This document shows positions 1 to 11,434 of a DNA stretch of 64,000 bases, piece after piece. Under the pieces are notes generated by a model. That model saw nothing but the letters and a program-made list of their open reading frames with translations, did no database searches and was not told the DNA's origin. Made by a program: the position numbers and the translations under genes. The stretch is from Piezodorus guildinii (lineage: Eukaryota; Arthropoda; Insecta; Hemiptera; Pentatomidae): assembly GCA_023052935.1 (NCBI GenBank), contig CM041292.1, positions 27,734,954 to 27,798,953 on the forward strand, written 5' to 3'. The number at the start of each line of letters is the position of its first letter. Position 1 is the stretch's first letter.

Positions 1-1860
1 AGTGGAGCACAGCGTTCGTTTATTACGGCTTCGTGTGCTAGAAAATTGAAATTGATACCCTCTCAAAACCCCCACAAACTCTGTGGATTTGCGAATAGCC
101 CAATTGCTGGTGGGACTCAGCAGGTAGACTGCACATTGGTTCCATTAAATTCTGAAAATCCCAAGTTGCGAACAAATGCTGTGATTATTCAGCAAATAAG
201 TAATAATATGCCCTCTCAACCAATCTCTGAGCATATTAGGAGACAATTAAGTAGTGAGGATCTTTCAGACCCTTCCATTTGGAAGCCAGGCCCTATAGAT
301 TTTCTTTTAGGAGCGGATTTGTTTCTAAATATTTTCAGAAATATCAAAACAACTTCTAGTTGTCCCAATCTCTTAAATACAGTATTTGGAGGGATAATTC
401 TAGGACCCTTACCTGATAATAACTCACACTCACCGCAAAATGTTTTGTTACTTACCAACGTGCCACATGAGTCTTGTGAGTCCAAAATATCCTTATCCGA
501 CTTTGATGATTCATCTGTTAAACTATTGGGAATGCAATGGAACCCTGTACAAGATAGTATTTCTTATAACGTGCAAGAGCTCGCTCGCGTAAATACAAAA
601 CGTGGGGTAATGTCTACTATAGCAAGGATGTATGACCCTCTTGGTTATTTAGCACCCGTGATTTTCAAAGCTAAATGTGTACTACAACAGCTTTGGAAAC
701 GACGTCTGGATTGGGATTCTCAGCTTCAGCCCGATTTATTGCTTGAGTGGGATCATTTTGTTATTGAATTGCCTTTATTAAAATCACTTATCATATCTCG
801 GGGCTTGTTTTCAGGTGCTAAAAAACAAGTAACGGCTGTAGGATTTGCAGATGCTTCTACCCTAGGATATGCAGCGGTCCAATATTTACGAACCGAATAT
901 GAAAATGGGAGAGTGGAGGCCCGTTTGATTCTTGCCAAAACTAGGCTTGCTCCTCTAAAGCTTTTAACAGTTCCGCGTCTAGAACTTTGTGCGGCCTTGT
1001 TATTAGTGAAATTACATAAGTCTTTAGAAACGTTTTTGTCAAAATTAGAGGTAAAGGCCACATGTTATTTCTCAGATTCATCCACCACTCTTTCTTGGCT
1101 CAATATCCCTACTTACAAACTCAAAACGTTTGTTGCCAATCGCGTAACTGCAATTTTGGATCAATCCTCTCATAGTGAATGGTATCATGTACAATCACAT
1201 CATAATGCAGCGGATATAGCGTCTAGAGGATTAACTCCTGGCTCTTTTCTAAAAGACGGTACTTGGTGGGAAGGTCCAGAATGGCTGAAACACCCGATTG
1301 AAGCATGGCCAATCAGTAATCATTTTAATAACCATTGTACCGGAGACTTGCCGGAAGTAAAGACAAAGGAGGTTGTTTTAAGTGCTCCAACTAATGATTG
1401 CTATCTGACTAGTGTTATTAAAAACTTTTCGTCTTATACTAAACTTTTGAGAGTATTCGCTTATGTGCTAAGACTTTTGCATAATGCACGGTTGAATATA
1501 TCAAATAGGCAAATAGGGCGCCCATCAGCCATTGAACTGAACCTTGCACTAGAGAAAATTATACAAGTTACCCAACGTTTTTACTTTGATAAAGAATTTC
1601 CTAACTCTGACTCAAAATCCTCCTCTTTGGGGGCTCTATCACCCTTTATTGATAGCCGAGGGATTCTCAGGGTGGGCGGTCGTCTTACAAACGCTCCGCT
1701 AAATTACGAAAATAACCACCCAATTTTGCTTCCTCATAAATCACATTTAAGTTCCCTGATCATAGATCACTTCCACATTGCATACCTACACGCAGGTCCA
1801 CAATTACTCCAGTCAATTCTGCTTACACCTGGCCATTTCCTAATAGGTGCACCCTTGTAG
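1..1860 (+). pseudogene. BEL/Pao pol polyprotein lacking RT palm and integrase core
   Basis: The frame is open from base 1 to a TAG at 1858. It starts in the aspartic protease (SGAQRSFIT, the DSG active site with its D just off the window), continues through LGADLFLNIF, and then jumps to LLGMQWNP, which in this family follows the YVDD box, so the RT palm is missing. RNase H follows (GFADASTLGYAA, PRLELCAALLL, DSSTTLSWL), then the integrase zinc-binding part (GILRVGGRL, HPILLP). The text then jumps from PQLLQSI to LTPGHFLIGAPL, which follows the integrase DDE core, so that core is also gone. Both deletions keep the frame. The product could not reverse transcribe or integrate on its own. Confidence 0.82.
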
Positions 1861-2201
1861 TCACTGCCTACCCATGACTTGACAGACGTACCTGAAAATA
1901 GACTATCCAGGTGGCAAATTGTACAATGTTGCATTCAAAACGTCTGGAAAATATGGCGTTATGACTATCTAAATAGTTTGCAGCAACGGACAAAATGGAC
2001 TTTGACCATCCAAACTTGAATATTGGAACCCTAGTTTTACTAAAAGAACCAAACGCATCGGTGCAAAATTGGCCTACCGGTAGAATAATGGAAGTATACC
2101 CCGGAAAAGATGGAACAGTTAGAGTTGTAAAAGTTAAAACTCCAAAAGGAGAGTACATCCGTCCTGTTTCCAAATTGGCACCACTGCTACCACAAACATA
2201 A
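1861..2201 (+). pseudogene. BEL/Pao polyprotein C-terminus after a stop and a frameshift
   Basis: After the stop the same frame still reads DLTDVPENRLSRWQ, the conserved start of the BEL C-terminal domain. Near 1990 the frame changes, and from 1995 it reads PNLNIGTLVLLKE, GRIMEVYPGKDGTVRVVKV and YIRPVSKLAPL, ending in TAA. The element therefore has at least one nonsense codon and one frameshift besides the two large deletions. Confidence 0.75.
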
Positions 2202-2281
2202 GCTAACTAATGTAGTTAGAGTCACCACCAATATGTTCATGTAAACCTTGGAAATTTTCAACGAAAATTTGGTGGGCGGTA

Positions 2282-3250
2282 TGTTCACGCCATATGTTAC
2301 GGCCTGATAAGGTTTTTATAGTTTTTCAATCGAAAAATGATAAGTTCATAATTTTTATGATATTTATAATAAGATCATTTTTTTTTGTTTAAATCTTTAT
2401 TTTTTAATTTCTTTTTAAAATAGTTATTTAAATATAATTAAAAGTTTTTAAACGAGAGCAGTAGAAGAGAAAGACAGAAGACGATCGTACTTCAATTGTT
2501 TTTTGACTGCCTCGTGGCCAGTCGAGTCTTAAGCTAGCGTCTGAGCGGTGAAGATGTGCCGTATATAGACCCAAGATTCCTCTCAACGTTTGAACGTTTG
2601 GAAACGAATTTCTTCATCTTCTCATCGTTCCCCTTGGAACTTGGAAGAGCCGCCTTTCGGTCATTTTCAACACCCAAGAGAACTTCGTCCAAGCCGCCCT
2701 GCGGTAATTTTCTTCAATACTCAAGACGACTTCGTTCAAGCCGCCCTGCGGTCGTTTTCTTCAACACTCAACTGGACATCTTTACGTGAATATAACCTAT
2801 CTTTATCCATTAATGGAACATTTAATTTCTTAATTCTTATTCAAGAAACTATTTAATTAGATAACTATTTTTTTTTACATCTTTGAGCATTAATTAAGTT
2901 AACTTTGTTTCTTCTATTTTTACAATATTTTAATTAGGTTTATTTTGTTTCATACATTTTCTTACAGCTGTTTCATTATAATTAGGTTAATTTTTCTTTT
3001 ATAAATTTATTAGGTTAATTTGTTTCTTATCATCTTTATATGTATTTTAGTGTATTAAATGTATTGTGATTCGTCGTTTGCTTTCATTATTTTTATTTAT
3101 TTTAAATCTATACAGTCCACTTATTTATTTCAATAGAACCACCCTCAATTTTGAGTTGTCACTTGAAAGTACTATTCTTTCACGGATAGCCCAGCGTATA
3201 CAAATATTGTATATAAATTATAATAATATAATCATACAATTAAATGAGCA
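2282..3250 (+). repeat. Probable 3' LTR of the BEL element
   Basis: It starts with TGTTCACGCC just after a purine-rich tract (GGTGGGCGG), where a BEL 3' LTR is expected. An alternative start is TGTTACGGCC at 2295. Inside it (about 2645-2780) are three imperfect direct repeats of about 44-47 bases, each with a GCCGCC(C/T)T(G/T)CGGT core. The right border cannot be fixed without the other LTR. Confidence 0.5.
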
Positions 3251-3391
3251 CCTTATTTATTTGTTAATAATCAACTTAAGTTCATTTGTCAATTTTCTAT
3301 TGAACTAAAAAAAAAAAAAAAATTAAATCTTTATTTGAAAATATCACTAGTCGTCATGCTTAAAACAAATATTGTGCAAAGAAAATATTAC

Positions 3392-3574
3392 CTTGTGGTG
3401 AAAAAATTGTTACCAACATTGTGATGCCTGAGAAGAACCATAATACTATCCCTGAACTCTTCCTGCCAAAGTATGATAGAAAAAGGAGACCGAGCAAGAA
3501 GCTTGGAATTTCAACAATTCCATTCAGCATAACGTATATGTACTGGTTGAAATCAAAGTTTGATCCACTTAGAG
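3392..3574 (-). CDS. Copy A exon 8
   Basis: LSGSNFDFNQYIYVMLNG (TM8), LSYFGRKSSG and TM9. 183 bases, donor CAAG/gtaata intact. It is the last exon of copy A before the BEL element. Confidence 0.85.
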
Positions 3575-4125
3575 CTAAAATTGAATGTTTAAACATTGTA
3601 ATTATCAATAAATATCATGTAATAAAAAATATAAACTGTTTAAAATCCAATAATGTAGTTTTTAAGGTTTTCTAATTAAAAAACTTTAGTCATATTTACT
3701 CGTCTGGTGAAATTATTTAATAATTTTTTGTTGAATAGTTTAACATGTGTTTTTCTCTTAAGTCACTAAAATATTTATGAGTTACAAACATTATGATGTT
3801 AGACAATTTCAATGCATTATTCTTAACTGATCTTTTTAATGAAGTGTACTTCTATCAATTTTCTTTTTTGTTTAGGTTTATATGCTTGCAATCATTTTCG
3901 TTAATTTTTTTTTTTTTTTATAATAAAAAGAAAATTTCAATGATTTCTTTACATATTAATAATATAGTAGGAGTATGACTGAAATGATTTTAATATCCTT
4001 GACCACAAAGTGATTTAATGAAAATTACTTTGTGCTTAACAGAATGGTCGATAGGAGGGCTAAAAAAATATTTTTCAAAAACATTAAAAGTGATAGAAAA
4101 TTCCAATATATTAATTGCGTCATAC

Positions 4126-4267
4126 CTATAACAAAGTAATAAAAACTTCCTATAAACCACAGATAATTGCATATCAATATTCTTTTTGCAAGCTCCGATG
4201 TTGAGAAAAGTTTTAAATAATCCTTAAAGAAAAAAATCAATTTCTTACAGCATGAATCAGAATGGAC
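4126..4267 (-). CDS. Copy A exon 7
   Basis: FFKDYLKLFSTSELAKRI, then TM7 (NYLWFIGSFYYFVIG). 142 bases. Its acceptor tract is a run of 34 T next to the AG. Confidence 0.82.
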
Positions 4268-4305
<38 letters not shown>

Positions 4306-4377
4306 ACAGTTAAAGAAATTAAAATAAAGTGTTAATTGTAAAATATAAAGTTCATATTTAAGAGAAAATTATGATAC

Positions 4378-4504
4378 CCCATCATTTTGAGAAGAAGGCT
4401 TTCCTGACTTATTTGAGACTAAGCTCGACCCTCTTCCTAAGGCATTTGAGGCTTTTTTTAGCTTTCCTTTAGTTATCAACCACCTCGGTGATTCTGGTAA
4501 CAAA
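4378..4504 (-). CDS. Copy A exon 6
   Basis: LLPESPRWLITKGKLKKAS, the SLC22 signature after TM6, then a charged and serine-rich cytoplasmic loop. 127 bases, ending in phase 0 at GGG/gtatca. Confidence 0.82.
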
Positions 4505-4559
4505 CTAAGTTGAACAGAATGCTTATATTAAAAGAAATAATAATAATAATAATAAGTAA

Positions 4560-5190
4560 TGATAATAATAAATTATTTATGTATTCTGGGACAAGTCCCT
4601 TTAGAATAGTATTACAAAATAGATAAAAAGAACTTTAGTGTCTTGGAGTGCAAATATAAAACAAACAAAAATAATAGAAATAAAAAACAAAAATGAAAAA
4701 AAGTAGTAAATTTAAAGGTAGTTTCCAATAATAATAATTCTAATACTTAATAACAAAACAGGAGAACAAATAAAACAGAAAAATATGTGCTTATATACTT
4801 ATCTTAATTACTTTAATTTGAGTGACAAATATAGGAAGGAATAGAATTCCATACGGACTAGGAGCGAATTAGGAAGGATCTATCAAAAGCTGTGGTTCAA
4901 TTAAGCATTATATACAGGTCTGAGGGCTGCAAACAAGTGTTGTGGGAATGGTCATAGGATTTGTATGAAAACATATCTGAAATGTACAATGTGCAGCGGG
5001 ATTGGAGAACATGGATATTAAGGGTCGAGAGATTTTGGAGACAGTGTTTTTCAGAGAAAGAGTTTGATCGAGAATGATTCTGAGGTTATTGATGGTTTTG
5101 TGGAACTTCATTGGATTATTATTGAGAAAAAGTATTGGAATAGAGGGAAGGGTTTTAGGAGGGGATTGGAAACTACACTAGCATTAAAAA
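4560..5190 (-). mobile_element. CR1-like non-LTR retrotransposon 3' fragment
   Basis: The minus strand reads LRIILDQTLSLKN and RSFLIRS, which match NLVVTLDQTSS and KSFLAKATSLWNS in the plus-strand copy at 17345-18480. The 3' end carries the hallmark hairpin of this family at 4582-4609 (TTCT..AGGGAC/GTCCC..AGAAT). Several stops are present. It sits in intron 5 of copy A. Confidence 0.6.
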
Positions 5191-5504
5191 AAAATTGGTG
5201 CACCAAGATTTTTATTAATAAATTTATCTTAACAAAGATATAACGTGTCCTAGAATATATTTTTCATTTCTCATCTAAAATTAACATATTTCACTTCAAT
5301 ATTATGTTAATAATCCTCCATAGTAAACAATGAACAAATAAACGTTTATAAGTAAGACTGCATCAGTAGGTAATGCGACTTTAATGTGACACATTTTCCT
5401 TCATAAAGTGATTTTTGTTTTAATTTTCTTTATTATCTTTTTTTTGTGTGTGTGTGTGTGGTTGTTGTTTAATATTTTTCTTTTAATAGACAGTTACCAG
5501 AATA

Positions 5505-5930
5505 ATTGTGTTGATGGACGAAGGTAGAAGTCAACATTACATGGCCAGGACATTAGGCCCACCAGAAACAACGGTTTGAAGGACTTGGAGGTGGGACATT
5601 ACATGAAGAGGAGGCCAGGATCAGGTCATTCCAGAAAGACTGAGCCAGCAGATGACCATTTTATCATGATTCAAACATTAAGGAACCATAAACAGGCAGC
5701 TGTAGGAACCACTTGTCGGCTGAGAATTGCTCGCCAGATGGACGTGAGTGTATGTACAAAAACGGAGAAGGCTTGCTGACGTAAATTTGCACTCCAGGAT
5801 ATCAGCAACAGGTCCTCAGTTGATGGCAGCTCACTGCAATACTTGCCTTTAATTTTGTTGAGAGCACCCTAACTGGATTGAGCCTGATTGAGCCTCTGTT
5901 ATGTTCAGCGAAGTGTCCAGGTTTAATCTG
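5505..5930 (+). mobile_element. Tc1-like transposase fragment (decayed)
   Basis: In two frames the text reads MDEGRSQHYMARTLG (helix-turn-helix start), RRPGSGHSRKT and DDHFIMIQTLRN. Further on, VMFSEVSRFNLYR resembles the motif around the first catalytic Asp, here changed. These are Tc1 family hallmarks. Frameshifts are present and both termini are missing. Confidence 0.65.
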
Positions 5931-5986
5931 TATAGATTTCTTTAAAATATTTTATTTTGTATATTCACTAAATAGGATTATTTTAC

Positions 5987-6208
5987 TTGATTTTTTTCTC
6001 ATTATTTTAAAATAATTATAGTTGACTGAACAAGTTGCAACAATGAAACCTAGGATTATATTGCAATTTAATGAATTAAACATCTTAATTTATTAAATTA
6101 AAATATAATATAACATAACAAAAAACATTGCCTTACAATTTTATTGAATATAATTAACTAAGACTTAAGAGCTGTTAAAATGATGTATAAGTAACATATA
6201 TTGCTATT
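5987..6208 (+). repeat. 222-bp direct repeat, left copy (target-site duplication)
   Basis: Same as 8270-8491 except one base (AAAA versus CAAA after GCTGTT). The two copies abut the two ends of the LINE at 6209-8269. Confidence 0.92.
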
Positions 6209-8057
6209 GAAAGATGATAAGGCGCCGGGGCCGGACAGGGTGCCAAATGAATTTTTTAAAAATTGTCCAAATAATTTCCGTGAGAAATTACTTAAAATCT
6301 TCAATTACATTTATGAAACCGCGGATGTTCCTGAAAGCTTTGGTAGTTCGATAATATTTCCATTATTCAAAAAGGGGGATAAGACTGTTGTGAGTAACTA
6401 CAGGGGAATCGCCTTCTCGGATTCTATTGCCAAATTGTTTACTGGCTTAATGCTAAAGAGAATAACTGAATGGGTAAATAATAATAACGCACTCTGTGAA
6501 TACCAGGCGGGATTTAGAGCCGGATATTCTACTATTGACAATATTTTCTCATTAATGAATATTATAAAAATTAAAACATCGTTAAAAGGAGGTAAGCTTT
6601 ACTGTTTTTTTATCGACCTTAAATCGGCATTCGATTCATTAGATAGAAATGCCTTATATTATAAGTTATACGCCCGAGGGATATCTTCAAAATTTATCAA
6701 AATACTTCAGGGTTTATACCACAATACAACAGCTCGTGTATGGACATCTCAGGGTGTTACTGATAATTTTAACACTAGAATGGGCTTAAAGCAGGGATGC
6801 CTTCTCTCACCGATTTTATTTTCTCTTTTTATTGATGATATCAATGAGTATATTGAGGGGGGTATACGTATAGCTGGAATCAACATCCGTTGCCTCATGT
6901 ATGCAGACGATATTGTCATAATGGCGGATCACCCTCTCATACTTCAAGAAATGATTAACAGATTTAGTAAGTATTGTGAATTGTGGAATTTAACTATTAA
7001 CTTAAAAAAATCACAAATAGTTGTATTTAGGAAAGGGGGCCGGTTAGCGAGAAAGGAGAAATGGCGCTTAAATAACGAAAGTGTAACGGTTGTTAATGAA
7101 TATAAGTACTTAGGTGTCACTCTATCTCCGAAATTATCTTTAAATAAACATTTTGATGAAAGGTTTAGCGCCTCTTGTTTCAGTATCCACACCACTTACA
7201 AACATTTTTTCAGCAATAATAAATTACCATTTTCATCTAAGCTATCTGTATATAAGGCTGTCTCCCGAGCTATTTTATGTTATGCAGCCCAGGTTTGGGG
7301 TTTTGGGCGTTTTGATAGAATAGAGAAATTATCTGCCTATTTTTTTAGAAAATTATTTTCACTTCCGCAGAGTACACCACACTATATTATATATTTGGAA
7401 ACTAATATTGACTCTACATTTTTGTTTACTTTGCACCTAAATATTCAATATATTCAAAAAGTATTGATGTTACCCAGCCATAGACTGACTAAGATTTTGG
7501 CAGAGGAAATTATTAAAAGAAATTTATGGTGGTGTGATGATTTCCGGTCTTTGTGTCGGAGATATAACTGGCAAAATAGTGATTATTTAGTAGATGGAAA
7601 GAATCAATGTTTTAATGGGTTAATAGAATATATAAGAGAAGACTTTAGAAATGGTTTACTGGTTAAAGTCAACAAATCTATTCACCATCGACTGTATAAA
7701 GAATTAAATTGTGATTTAGGGGAGAACAGTTATATCTCTGATAGATACGGCCTGGGACTCATCAAATCAATAATTAAAATAAGAGGACAGCTTCTGTACC
7801 TTAATTGTAATGTTACAAGGGCGGAAGAACTACATTATTGTAGTTTATGTAATAATAAAGACTTTGAGGATATGTACCATTATGTAGGGGTCTGCTCTGT
7901 GCTATCAGAAATAAGGATGCGTTGGCTTGGTGGGGCAGTATTGTCCAGACAGGAATACATAAATTATCTAAACGGTGAAAATTGGGTAGCATTGCATAAC
8001 TATCATTTAAGGGCATGGAAATATAGATATTTACTTATATCAGAATTTAATATTTAA
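6209..8057 (+). CDS. Reverse transcriptase of the non-LTR element (5' truncated)
   Basis: No own start codon: the element is cut at its 5' end and the first codons of the open frame come from the repeat. RT motifs are in order: KAPGPDRVPNEF, NYRGIAFSDSIAKL, YQAGFRAGYSTIDN, FFIDLKSAFDSLDR (first catalytic Asp), GLKQGCLLSPILFSLF, LMYADDIVIM (YADD) and NEYKYLGVTL. After a long thumb/C-terminal region comes YCSLCNN..DMYHYVGVC, a C-x2-C...H-x4-C zinc-knuckle-like motif. The clade is uncertain (Jockey/L2/CR1-related). About 615 codons without a stop. Confidence 0.88.
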
Positions 8058-8269
8058 ATAAAGGGGGAAAAATGTGGGAAAAAAAAATGTTCAGTTAGTA
8101 TTATATTATAATTATTATTTATATAATATTTGTAAAGAATATTTTGTTAAGGCGCGCTATTCTGCAGATGGACTAAAGTCTATGCATAGTGTGCAATATA
8201 TAAATGTATAGTAAGTTTATGTATGTAAATTAAACAATAAAACACATTATTATTATTATTATTATTATT
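6209..8269 (+). mobile_element. Young 5'-truncated non-LTR retrotransposon with (ATT)n tail
   Basis: 2061 bases between two 222-bp direct repeats. It starts inside the RT domain (KDDKAPGPD) and ends in a (TTA/ATT)n tail, the usual form of a LINE inserted by target-primed reverse transcription. The coding frame is open to its stop. It lies in intron 5 of copy A. Confidence 0.9.
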
Positions 8270-8491
8270 TTGATTTTTTTCTCATTATTTTAAAATAATT
8301 ATAGTTGACTGAACAAGTTGCAACAATGAAACCTAGGATTATATTGCAATTTAATGAATTAAACATCTTAATTTATTAAATTAAAATATAATATAACATA
8401 ACAAAAAACATTGCCTTACAATTTTATTGAATATAATTAACTAAGACTTAAGAGCTGTTCAAATGATGTATAAGTAACATATATTGCTATT
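8270..8491 (+). repeat. 222-bp direct repeat, right copy (target-site duplication)
   Basis: Partner of 5987-6208, one mismatch. The DNA right of it continues as ordinary intron 5 into exon 5 of copy A. Confidence 0.92.
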
Positions 8492-8566
8492 ATTTACAAT
8501 TAATCTATATATGCAATGTATAGACAAGATTAAGGAATAAGTTTAAGTTTAAATAAAAATAGTTAC

Positions 8567-8735
8567 CAGCCGAGTAAGGTAAAAGCAATGATTGGAATAG
8601 AGATTGCAAGTTGAAGCTGCCTCCAATTATTAGTTAAATATGCAGCCAGGGGAAGGTATATAAGTCCAAATGCATAACCTAGGTTGAATATATTTGCTAA
8701 GTATACTCTATACTTTTTAACAGTAAGTTCCAATA
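8567..8735 (-). CDS. Copy A exon 5
   Basis: LELTVKKYRVYLANIF, TM5 (GLIYLPLAAYL) and WRQLQLAISIP leading into TM6. 169 bases, acceptor ttcag, donor gtaact. It lies 76 bases to the right of the second 222-bp repeat of the LINE insertion. Confidence 0.85.
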
Positions 8736-8739
8736 CTGA

Positions 8740-9830
8740 AAAATAAATGTTTAATAATTAAATAAGAACATCTTCCTAATTAAAAAATGTATCTAGAAAA
8801 CTTTAAATTTCATTAAAGAAAACTTCTTTTAAAAAATTAATGATATTTAATGGAAATTTCTAAAAGATAATAACACATACACTTATAAAAGATACAAAAT
8901 AAAGCAAAAGATGAAAGATAAAATCATTTATTTTTCTCCTACCAAAATAAATAGAAATAGAGTAATGTTATAGCAGTATGGGTCATTTCAAGTAAAATCA
9001 TCCAAAAATATTAGGATCTCAGATATTCATAAATTCGGCGTGATTAATCCATTCAAATGATAATATATAAAATATTAAAATTTTTAGCCACCCAAACAAT
9101 GAACGGTTTCTTAACCTTGGCACTCCCGGAGAAACTTCCTTACTCTAAGAAATAAAATCCTGCTATTATCATTTTCCAATCAAACAGTATTTTGGTTAAT
9201 TCAGTAGAACGGTTAATCAGCTTGTATGGAGAAAACAATGCTTATTTCTGAAATAAATAAGTACAGCTGACGGGGGAAAAAACGGATTTTTTGTATTCGT
9301 TATTCGGATTCTACGCATCTTGAAATGTAAAATCTCAAATTTTGAGCAGGGGTAATTTTTTTTTTTTTGATTGATTACAAAGTTTGATTAAAGAAAATAA
9401 TAAACCAAAAATCAACAATCAAAACAATACAAATTTTGCATGTACATTATATTAGTTACCATGCAAAATAATGGGGTTTGATATTGAATTCTTTCATCTC
9501 GAATATGTATCCTATTTTTTATCAATGATAAAAAAATGAAATGGTTAATTTTTTAAATCAGCAACATTAAATGTAATACATTAGTGAGCATTGCATCTGA
9601 TGATAGCATACATGTTTCTCACTTAATTTATATTTTCTTTTAAAGCAGAAGCCCTCAAATTTCAACTGTATTATTTTCAAACTGCTTGTCTACTTTAATG
9701 GTGAAAGGATTATTTTTTTAATTGTCGAATTAATAAGTTGAAATAAAACTTATTGAATATTGAAGACGATTAATTCTAAAAAATAAACTATATGTATCTT
9801 ATCTTTTTACTTGACTATTAGCTTTTGGCC
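8740..9830. other. Intron 4 of copy A, no feature recognised
   Basis: AT-rich DNA between exons 5 and 4. I see no coding motif or clear repeat in it. Confidence 0.5.
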
Positions 9831-9837
9831 TGCTTAC

Positions 9838-9992
9838 AGAGTGTATAACCAGTTTCGAAAATTCCAGAGTTAGCGGCACCAATTAAAAATCTGAGTATTA
9901 TAAATATTGCATAGCTGTTTACGAAAGCAGCAGAAGGACCAGCAATAGCAAGCAGGATGCAGGAACATATAAATGTCCTCTTTCTTCCATAC
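9838..9992 (-). CDS. Copy A exon 4
   Basis: YGRKRTFICSC, then TM3/TM4 (FVNSYAIFIILRFLIGAANS) and GIFETGYTL. 155 bases, acceptor tacag, donor gtaagc. It keeps the reading frame that copy B has lost here. Confidence 0.85.
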
Positions 9993-10146
9993 CTGTATAA
10001 GATATTATGCATATTAAATAATATATGTTTAAAGTTCATAATAAAGGTAATAATAAATAAAATTTAAAATGGATTAAAAAGCGTTTAGGTATAAATTGTT
10101 GCAACCTTTAATAGTGGTCACAAAAAATAATTAAAATTAAAAAGTA

Positions 10147-10800
10147 TTGTCTGGCACCCTTATTGTATATCATCTACACACATGACATACCAACAAATCC
10201 TAACATTAATAGTGACATACGCTGATATGACACTTCTCATAGACATGCTAACATACTTCAGGCTTCATAGGCCCTTCAGCATTATTTACAAGATTTAGAT
10301 GACTGGTTTGAAAAATGGAAAATCATACTCAACAGTGACAAATCACAACATATCACCTTCACCCTCCGTCATGACACTTCCCCTCCTGTCTGCATAAAAA
10401 ACTTTCCAATAACTTAAACCAACACAGTTCATTTCTTAGGACTCGCTCCCCATGGTATGTCAGTAACAAAACTTTACATACCGACTTAGACATATCAATG
10501 GTACAAGATCAAATTCGGACTTCATACATAAAATATTTTGAAAAACTTCACAGACACACTAACAAACTCATACAAAACACAACAGGTATGCCATAAAATT
10601 ATCAAAGAAGGCTGAAAAGAAGCTGGCTAAGGGATCTCCTTAAATAAACTCCTTTTAAAATTCAAGTTAGGAGTAAATGCCAATGGGTATCGACCTCCCT
10701 CTTGCCTGACTTTCCCTTTTTATCAATTATTATCAAATCCGCTTATTGTTACGGGCTGAGTAACAGGTGTGGATATAAAAATAAATGATTAAAAAAATTA
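10147..10800 (+). mobile_element. Jockey-type LINE 3' fragment (decayed)
   Basis: Broken frames resemble the Jockey at 44.6-47.1 kb: DDWFEKWKIILNSDKSQHIT, FTLRHDTSPPVCI and TNTVHFLG, followed by a 3' UTR-like tail. The YADD part is deleted. In intron 3 of copy A. Confidence 0.7.
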
Positions 10801-11430
10801 TGGAGCCTGGTTTTTAGTGAAATTGTAACAATAAAGTCAAATTAACTTAATTTAAAACAATCAACTTTGTCTGCATATGAATACTTTATAGTAACTTACT
10901 TTTTTAATGTAATTTAGGGTTAAAAAAGATAGAAAAACAAAATAACAAAATGTTGTGATAGTATGATCATTTTTTTTTTTTTTCAAGCATAATATTTTTA
11001 TAATTATTAGATATTACATACAAATACATATACATAAGAATTATTAATAATCATAAAATTATTATGATTCTTTAAAGAATATAAAATAGAAAGAAGGGAG
11101 AAGTATTGGAAAATGTTTATAGCAAAACCAATTCAAGTTATAATTCTGAATGAGACAAAATTATTTATTAACGAGGGAGTTATAGTAATATAATTAACCG
11201 ATTTGGCTTAGACACTGTTGGTAAGTATGATAAATCTTCCATGTTCTGCCACTCTAAAACAAAACTTAATAAAAGGCAAACTTCCTGCTCTGGTTTTCCC
11301 ATCCAAGAAAAAACTAAAAACTGTTCTGGAATCCGCCCTAGGATTATACCAATACTCCTTTTACATTATATGTTTTATATTAAAAGATAATACATATTTA
11401 CAATAATATATACAGCAAATAACAAATAAA
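10800..11430. other. Intron 3 of copy A, no feature recognised
   Basis: AT-rich, with a T run near 10970. An unassigned open stretch (11218-11406) has no recognisable motif. Confidence 0.4.
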
Positions 11431-11434
11431 GCTA

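Larger units (their letters stand above)
1..3300 (+). mobile_element. BEL/Pao LTR retrotransposon, 3' part, internally deleted
   Basis: The element is cut by the left window edge. It holds the end of the pol polyprotein, a purine-rich tract near 2270-2281 and a probable 3' LTR from about 2282. It lies downstream of exon 8 of transporter copy A, so it is inserted in, or has truncated, that gene. The right LTR end is uncertain (3200-3300) because the 5' LTR is not in the window. The family call rests on the order protease, RT tail, RNase H, integrase zinc finger and C-terminal DUF5641-like domain, which is characteristic of Pao/BEL. Confidence 0.85.

Noticed and set aside
753..1061. Open frame on the minus strand, 102 codons
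   Set aside because: Antisense shadow of the BEL RNase H; no motif of its own.
1..3300. Endogenous retrovirus with envelope
   Set aside because: No envelope-like frame follows pol; the domain order is that of an ordinary BEL/Pao element.
6944..7195. Minus-strand open frame within the LINE
   Set aside because: Shadow of the RT coding strand.
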